Shown here: positions 6,535 through 10,414 of the stretch, piece by piece
Layout of the letters: every line of letters begins with the position of its first letter
Position numbering within the stretch: position 1 is the first letter of the stretch
NCBI GenBank assembly: GCA_910588535.1
Contig: CAJUOO010000085.1
Location: 1-10,414 of the forward strand
Direction: 5' to 3'
From: an uncultured Lachnospiraceae bacterium
GTDB lineage: Bacteria > Bacillota > Clostridia > Lachnospirales > Lachnospiraceae
DNA: 10,414 nucleotides
Made by a program: the position numbers and the translations under genes
Notes under the pieces: model-generated
Told to the model about the DNA's origin: nothing
What the model saw: only the letters and a program-made list of their open reading frames with translations
The model's database searches: none

Positions 6535-7896
6535 ATGAGATTTGAGGTAAATTTGCCAGAGATTCCAGAAAAAGAGTTTGTGATAACGGAATTTGGTGCA
6601 GTGATGGGCGGAAAAGTATCAAATTCAGCAGCATTTGCAGGGGCGATAGAGGCAGCCGCGCAGGCAGGTGGGGGAAAAGTCGTGATTCCGCCCGGTATCT
6701 GGCTGACGGGACCGATTGAGTTAAGGTCGAATATTGAGCTTCACGCGCAGAGGGGCGCGGTGATTGTCTTTGATAAAAATCCACAGGAATATCCAGTATT
6801 TATCGCAGATTATGAGGGGCAGCCAAGGATTCGCACAGTTTCGCCCATTCATGCGAGGGAGGCAGAGAATATCGCTATTACTGGAGAGGGAATTTTCGAC
6901 GGAAATGGCCAGCTTTGGCGCCCGCTCAAAGAGATGAAGGTGACAAAGAAGCAATGGCAGCAGTGCCTTGAAAAAAGTCCTTATGTAATAAAAGGCAAGG
7001 AGGGAGGCATTTGGCTTCCGACGGAGAGCATTTATCAGGGACATCAGGCAGGAGAACCAGATGTCACAGATGCAGATGCTTTGGAGAAGGCGGCGCCGTA
7101 TTATGATTATTACCGCCCGGTTATGGTGAGTTTGGTAAACTGCGACAGAGTGCTTATTGAGGGAGTGACCTTGCAGAATTCACCCGCATGGAATGTCCAT
7201 CCGCTGTTTTGTACAAATTTGACGATTCGCAATGCCGTGATCCGCAATCCCTATTATGCACAGAATGGAGATGGGTTGGATCTGGAATCCTGCAGCAAAG
7301 CACATATCCATAATGTACAATTTGATGTGGGAGATGATGCGATCTGCATGAAGGCAGGCAAGAACGAGGTGGGAAGAAAAATTCCCGTGCCGACGGAGGA
7401 TGTTTATATTCATGATTGTGTGGTTTATCACGGGCATGGCGGCTTTGTGGTTGGAAGCGAGATGTCGCGTGGCGTGAGAAGAGTGACAGTGGAAAATTGC
7501 AGCTTTATCGGGACAGACTGTGGACTGCGCTTTAAGAGTGCCATTGGGAGAGGCGGCGTGGTGGAGGACATAACTATCGATGGTATCTATATGATGGATA
7601 TTCCGGGGGAGGGAATAATCTTTCATATGGGTTATATGCTGACAAGCATGGATCGCATAGATGAGGAAAAGCTGAAGACAATCAAGCCGGAGGATATTCC
7701 GGAATTTAGAAATATTACCTTTAAAAATGTGTTCTGTAAGGGTGCAGGGCAGGCGATTCGTATGGAAGGACTTGCACAGATGCCGATACATGACATTACG
7801 ATAGAGGATTCTTACTTTATTGCTGACAAGGGATATACAGAAAGCTTTACAAAAGATATTACGTTTAAGAATGTAAGGATTGAGGGCAAGGCTTGA
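6535..7896 (+). CDS. Glycoside hydrolase family 28 (polygalacturonase-type), cytoplasmic
   Basis: A 453-residue right-handed parallel beta-helix hydrolase of GH28, which cleaves alpha-galacturonosyl (pectin) linkages with inversion. The four family signatures are present in order: NGDGLDL (residues 244-250, NxD with the first catalytic Asp at 246), GDDAICMK (266-273, D267/D268), GHGGFVVGSE (300-309, catalytic-site His301) and RFK (332-334, substrate carboxylate binding). Beta-helix repeat segments such as ENIAITGEG and DITIEDSYF flank them. The N-terminus has no signal peptide, so the enzyme probably acts in the cytoplasm on imported oligogalacturonides (exo-type) rather than on polymer. Rhamnogalacturonan-related specificity is possible. 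AGGAGG at 6521-6526, 8 bases before the ATG, fixes the start. No sugar transporter, lyase or uronate-isomerase gene lies in the window, so it is isolated from a pectin locus here. Confidence 0.9.
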   Translation: MRFEVNLPEIPEKEFVITEFGAVMGGKVSNSAAFAGAIEAAAQAGGGKVVIPPGIWLTGPIELRSNIELHAQRGAVIVFDKNPQEYPVFIADYEGQPRIRTVSPIHAREAENIAITGEGIFDGNGQLWRPLKEMKVTKKQWQQCLEKSPYVIKGKEGGIWLPTESIYQGHQAGEPDVTDADALEKAAPYYDYYRPVMVSLVNCDRVLIEGVTLQNSPAWNVHPLFCTNLTIRNAVIRNPYYAQNGDGLDLESCSKAHIHNVQFDVGDDAICMKAGKNEVGRKIPVPTEDVYIHDCVVYHGHGGFVVGSEMSRGVRRVTVENCSFIGTDCGLRFKSAIGRGGVVEDITIDGIYMMDIPGEGIIFHMGYMLTSMDRIDEEKLKTIKPEDIPEFRNITFKNVFCKGAGQAIRMEGLAQMPIHDITIEDSYFIADKGYTESFTKDITFKNVRIEGKA

Positions 7897-7913
7897 ACGA
7901 GGATTTAAGATTT

Positions 7914-7931
7914 TGCTGTGGACAAACAGCA
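7914..7931. promoter_or_regulatory. Inverted repeat before the restriction-modification operon
   Basis: TGCTGT (7914-7919) and ACAGCA (7926-7931) form a perfect 6-base inverted repeat with a 6-base spacer, in the 66-base gap between GH28 and the methylase. No T run follows, so it is not a normal terminator. Its position, about 32 bases before the methylase start, would suit an operator for autoregulation. No controller (C) protein gene is visible, so the methylase itself would be the candidate binder. Confidence 0.3.
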
Positions 7932-7962
7932 CGGCTGAAAGGCATCAGGAAGGGGTATACAG

Positions 7963-8811
7963 ATGACAGGGAACACACAGATCAGCCCGATTGTGAAATG
8001 GGTAGGCGGAAAAAGGCAGTTATTGGCTGATATTATGCCATTGATCCCAAAAAAATATTCAACTTACATTGAGCCATTTGTCGGCGGAGGGGCAGTCTTT
8101 TTTGAATTGCAGCCCAAGAAAGCGATTATCAATGATTATAACAGTGAGCTTATTAATGTCTATCTCACGGTCAGAGATTCGGCGGAGGAATTGATTGAGT
8201 TACTAGAAAAGCATGATATGCATAATTCGGAGGAATATTTTTATGAGATTCGGGCGATGGACCGCAGAGAGGACTATGAGAAAACTTCAGGTACAGTAAA
8301 GGCAGCGAGAATTATTTATCTTAATAAAACTTGCTATAACGGTCTATACCGTGTTAATATGGCAGGGCAGTTTAACGCGCCCTACGGCAAATATAAAAAG
8401 CCGAATATTATTAATGCTGAGACAATACGGGCCATGTCAAAATATTTGCAAAAAAAGGGAATTGAGATATGTAATGGGGATTATAAAGATATTCTAAAAA
8501 GGGCGCGGAGGGGAGCCTTTGTCTATCTTGATCCGCCGTATATGCCAATTTCTTTATCCTCCTCTTTCACTGGCTATACAGAAAACGGATTTTCCTATGA
8601 ACAGCAGGAGTGCTTAAAAAAAGAATGTGACAAGCTCCGGGCAAAAAAGATCGCATTTTTACAATCTAATTCAGACTGCCCGGAGATCCGCAGCCTATAT
8701 AAAGAGTATGAGATCCGAACGGTTCAGGCGAAGAGGAGCATTAACAGCAATGCGGCAAAACGCGGAGAGATTAGTGAGGTACTGATTTATTATGTCCCTG
8801 ATAAAGAATAA
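7963..8811 (+). CDS. DNA adenine methylase, Dam/DpnM-like (type II R-M modification subunit)
   Basis: A 282-residue N6-adenine DNA methyltransferase of the alpha (D12/Dam) class, which methylates adenine in double-stranded DNA to protect host sites. Visible motifs: KWVGGKRQL (residues 12-20, motif X), EPFVGGGAVFFEL (37-49, motif I, SAM binding), and DPPY (190-193, catalytic motif IV). The central NKTCYNGLYRVN...FNAPYGKY block (121-144) is the target-recognition region and closely resembles M.DpnII (DpnM), which modifies GATC. GATC specificity is therefore probable but inferred. Length is normal for the family. AGGAAGGGG (7947-7955) with 7-base spacing fixes the start. It overlaps the downstream gene by 20 bases, so both are translated from one transcript. 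Window DNA contains many GATC sites, including one at 7980-7983 just inside this gene. Confidence 0.93.
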   Translation: MTGNTQISPIVKWVGGKRQLLADIMPLIPKKYSTYIEPFVGGGAVFFELQPKKAIINDYNSELINVYLTVRDSAEELIELLEKHDMHNSEEYFYEIRAMDRREDYEKTSGTVKAARIIYLNKTCYNGLYRVNMAGQFNAPYGKYKKPNIINAETIRAMSKYLQKKGIEICNGDYKDILKRARRGAFVYLDPPYMPISLSSSFTGYTENGFSYEQQECLKKECDKLRAKKIAFLQSNSDCPEIRSLYKEYEIRTVQAKRSINSNAAKRGEISEVLIYYVPDKE

Positions 8812-10096
8812 TCTCTCAGCAAATGAAGCATGGCAGGAGTTGCTTCAAAAATATAATATTTTATGTGAAATTGATAGAAATGGCTGCTTTCATATTAAGG
8901 CAGGTCAGATTAAGGAATATAAGGAACCAAGGCTTATGGCAAAGTGGGATAGCTCTGACGCGCTGCCGGAGGTCTTTCGAAAGAACAAGATCAATATTTT
9001 GCCGGACAGCCGAAGCTCCTATGTGCTGGGTGATTTTATACTATATCAAAAGCTTCCTGAGCTTGAGGAGCCTATTACGCGGATGACACAGATTGAGCTG
9101 CCAGAATTTGAGTCCATTCAAGTAAATGAGATCAGCTCTGAGGCAAATGCCATTCATGTGCTGGTTTTATCAGGTATCTTAAATGATTTTCTGGGTACGG
9201 GTGAAAATGTCGCGACTTTTAACGGGCGAATGGGCACAGGAGTTTTTGATTTTACTGTTGACACATTCAGGGGAAAAAAGCAGTACATCCATGTGGATAA
9301 CGCGCAGTGTGAGATTGATGGAGGCTTTGAGAATAAAGAATCAGTGGTCATTATGGAGGCAAAAAATGTTGTACATGAAGATTTTCATGTGCGTCAGCTT
9401 TACTATCCTTACCGTCTGTGGAGACAAAAAGTGCGCAAACCGATCCGGCTGGTCTTCTCAATCTATTCAAATATGATATATCGTTTATTCGAATATGAAT
9501 TTACAGTATTGGAGGACTATTCATCCATAAAACTTGTGAGGACAAAGAATTATTCTCTACAAGACACAAAGATCACGATGGATGATTTAAAGAATATAAG
9601 ATACCATGTCAAAGTAAAAACCGATGATAATATGGAAAACGCAGATGTCCCTTTTATTCAGGCAAACTCAATGGAACGAGTGATTTCTATGTTGGAGCAT
9701 ATCTATGAAAATCCCATGACAAGTCAACAGGTCGCAGAATTGATGGATTTTGATTTAAGACAGTCCGACTATTACTATAATGCTGGGAAGTATTTGGGTC
9801 TATTTAACAAACAAAAAGAAGACAGACAGAGAGTGATCACACTTACAGATCTAGGAGTTGAAATCGTTCGGTTAAGCTATAAAAAAAGACAGCTTAAGTT
9901 AGTAGAGCTTATATTGCAACATCAAATATTTATGGAGTTTTTTGACACTATGCTCCTGACAGAAGAGCTGCCGGATAAAAAAATGATAGAAAAAGAGATG
10001 CGGCGCCTTCATGTGTGCAATGAAAGTCAGATAGTGCGCCGGGCAAGCTCTGTATATAGATGGTTGAAATGGATAGTTCAACTTACAAGATTGTAA
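8792..10096 (+). CDS. Probable type II restriction endonuclease (PD-(D/E)XK core, C-terminal winged helix)
   Basis: A 434-residue protein with the marks of a PD-(D/E)XK nuclease: FDFTVDT and a strand leading to QCEIDGGF (residues 172-179, E174 and D176), then VVIMEAKN (185-192, E189 and K191), followed by RQLYYPYRLW (201-210), a motif seen after the E-x-K in this class. The N-terminal 120 residues have no recognised domain. Residues about 293-361 (YENPMTSQQVAELMDFDLRQ...YYYNAGKYLGL...ITLTDLGVEIV) look like a winged helix-turn-helix that could read DNA. It overlaps the adenine methylase by 20 bases, the usual layout of type II R-M pairs. It does not resemble the R.DpnII, MboI or Sau3AI proteins in size or order as I recall them. 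If the methylase modifies GATC, this enzyme should cleave there. The exact site and cut pattern are unknown. Confidence 0.8.
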   Translation: MSLIKNNLSANEAWQELLQKYNILCEIDRNGCFHIKAGQIKEYKEPRLMAKWDSSDALPEVFRKNKINILPDSRSSYVLGDFILYQKLPELEEPITRMTQIELPEFESIQVNEISSEANAIHVLVLSGILNDFLGTGENVATFNGRMGTGVFDFTVDTFRGKKQYIHVDNAQCEIDGGFENKESVVIMEAKNVVHEDFHVRQLYYPYRLWRQKVRKPIRLVFSIYSNMIYRLFEYEFTVLEDYSSIKLVRTKNYSLQDTKITMDDLKNIRYHVKVKTDDNMENADVPFIQANSMERVISMLEHIYENPMTSQQVAELMDFDLRQSDYYYNAGKYLGLFNKQKEDRQRVITLTDLGVEIVRLSYKKRQLKLVELILQHQIFMEFFDTMLLTEELPDKKMIEKEMRRLHVCNESQIVRRASSVYRWLKWIVQLTRL

Positions 10097-10325
10097 TACA
10101 ATTAACAAAACTGTCGAGAGCTGTCGGAATTTTTCATACGATATACATTTACAATTCTATTTTTTTGTAATAAAATATGTATCGGAGATAATTTCGTCAG
10201 GATCTTCGTTTCTAAATATAGTTCTAGGGAAATACATAAGTATTTAACTCTTTTATATCTTTTTCATTCCGTATTCCTATCATGGTTTCTATACTACAAG
10301 AGAGAAAACAAAAAACAGGAAGAAG
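10097..10325. other. Intergenic stretch with AT-rich hairpin and possible minus-strand coding relic
   Basis: About 230 bases between the endonuclease stop and the terminator hold no convincing gene. An imperfect hairpin is visible at 10139-10184: CGATATACAT (10139-10148) with ATGTATCG (10177-10184), and TTACAA (10149-10154) with TTGTAA (10165-10170). On the minus strand, 10283 down to 10157 reads MIGIRNEKDIKELNTYVFP and, after a stop and one-base shift, RTIFRNEDPDEIISDTYFITKK. This has coding flavour but no ribosome binding site and no recognised family, so it may be a relic or chance. Confidence 0.3.
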
Positions 10326-10358
10326 AGCGCTGTTGCGTCCCGGCGGCAGTGCTTTTTT
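10326..10358 (+). terminator. Strong intrinsic terminator downstream of the restriction-modification operon
   Basis: AGCGCTGTTGC (10326-10336) pairs along its whole length with GCGGCAGTGCT (10343-10353), with three G-T wobbles, around a six-base loop. A run of six T (10353-10358) follows. It lies 230 bases past the endonuclease stop and could end that transcript. The group II intron begins four bases after the T run, which is the placement expected if the terminator served as the intron's insertion target. Confidence 0.85.
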
Positions 10359-10362
10359 CTAT

Positions 10363-10414
10363 GTGCGCCCAGTATGGGCGCAATCTAATCGGTGAAAGTC
10401 CGTAACACACCCTG
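10363..10414 (+). mobile_element. 5' end of a group II intron, probably class C (IIC); truncated by window end
   Basis: The last 52 bases start with GTGCGCCC, the GUGYG 5' splice-site consensus of bacterial group II introns. GCGCCC (10365-10370) pairs perfectly with GGGCGC (10376-10381) to form the first domain I hairpin. The following CAATCTAATCGGTGAAAGTCC strongly recalls the 5' domain I of class C introns such as the Oceanobacillus iheyensis intron ('GUGUGCCC..AUGGGUGC..UCUA..GGGUGA.AGUCC'). Group IIC introns insert directly behind intrinsic terminators, as here, four bases past the T run. The intron RNA would continue beyond the window and may encode a reverse transcriptase/maturase, which cannot be seen. 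The class assignment combines sequence recall and insertion context. Confidence 0.85.

Noticed and set aside
7180..7932. 250-codon open frame on the minus strand opposite the GH28 gene
   Set aside because: It lies fully antisense to a gene with complete GH28 motifs, its translation is rich in His, Cys and Ile without domains, and no ribosome binding site fits. It is a shadow of codon use on the plus strand.
7963..10096. GATC avoidance as a sign of long residence of the R-M system
   Set aside because: GATC is common throughout the window when read by eye, so there is no visible depletion.
1..10414. CRISPR array, tRNA or rRNA genes
   Set aside because: No regularly spaced repeats and no cloverleaf or rRNA signature sequence were seen on either strand.

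Overview
The window looks like a low-GC Gram-positive genome, most likely a gut Clostridia member of the Lachnospiraceae type. The reasons are strong AGGAGG-like ribosome binding sites, AT-rich intergenic DNA, a decayed UPF0236/ISLre2-type transposase of the kind common in that group, a DpnM-like adenine methylase and a pectin-type glycoside hydrolase. This placement is inferred from sequence style and recalled protein families, not from a search.

Layout. Positions 208-938 (minus) hold a broken, internally shortened ISLre2/UPF0236 transposase. About 400 bases of AT-rich DNA without a gene follow. Positions 1343-3992 (plus) are a tight three-gene operon: a family 2 glycosyltransferase, a permuted papain/NlpC-P60 (YiiX/LRAT-like) protein, and a UPF0104/MprF-type integral membrane protein, closed by a strong hairpin terminator (4068-4122). 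Together they suggest a small envelope glycolipid or glycopolymer pathway. A noncoding stretch (4123-4537) carries a GC-richer island, two interleaved inverted repeats and a good extended -10 promoter. This promoter probably drives a YrrT-like SAM methyltransferase (4538-5155).

Positions 5305-6447 hold an unrecognised 140-residue acidic protein followed at close range by an isochorismatase-family cysteine hydrolase. At 6535-7896 is a GH28 pectin-type hydrolase without a signal peptide, presumably a cytoplasmic enzyme acting on imported oligogalacturonides.

Positions 7963-10096 are a two-gene type II restriction-modification operon. A DpnM/Dam-like adenine methylase (probable GATC specificity) overlaps by 20 bases a 434-residue protein with a PD-(D/E)XK-like core and a C-terminal winged-helix-like region, the presumed restriction endonuclease. 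Downstream is a strong intrinsic terminator (10326-10358). Four bases after its T-tract, the 5' end of a group II intron begins at 10363 and runs off the window. Insertion directly behind a terminator is the hallmark of bacterial class C (group IIC) introns.

The most interesting items are the three-gene envelope cassette, the unusual endonuclease partner of the Dam-like methylase, and the terminator/intron junction.
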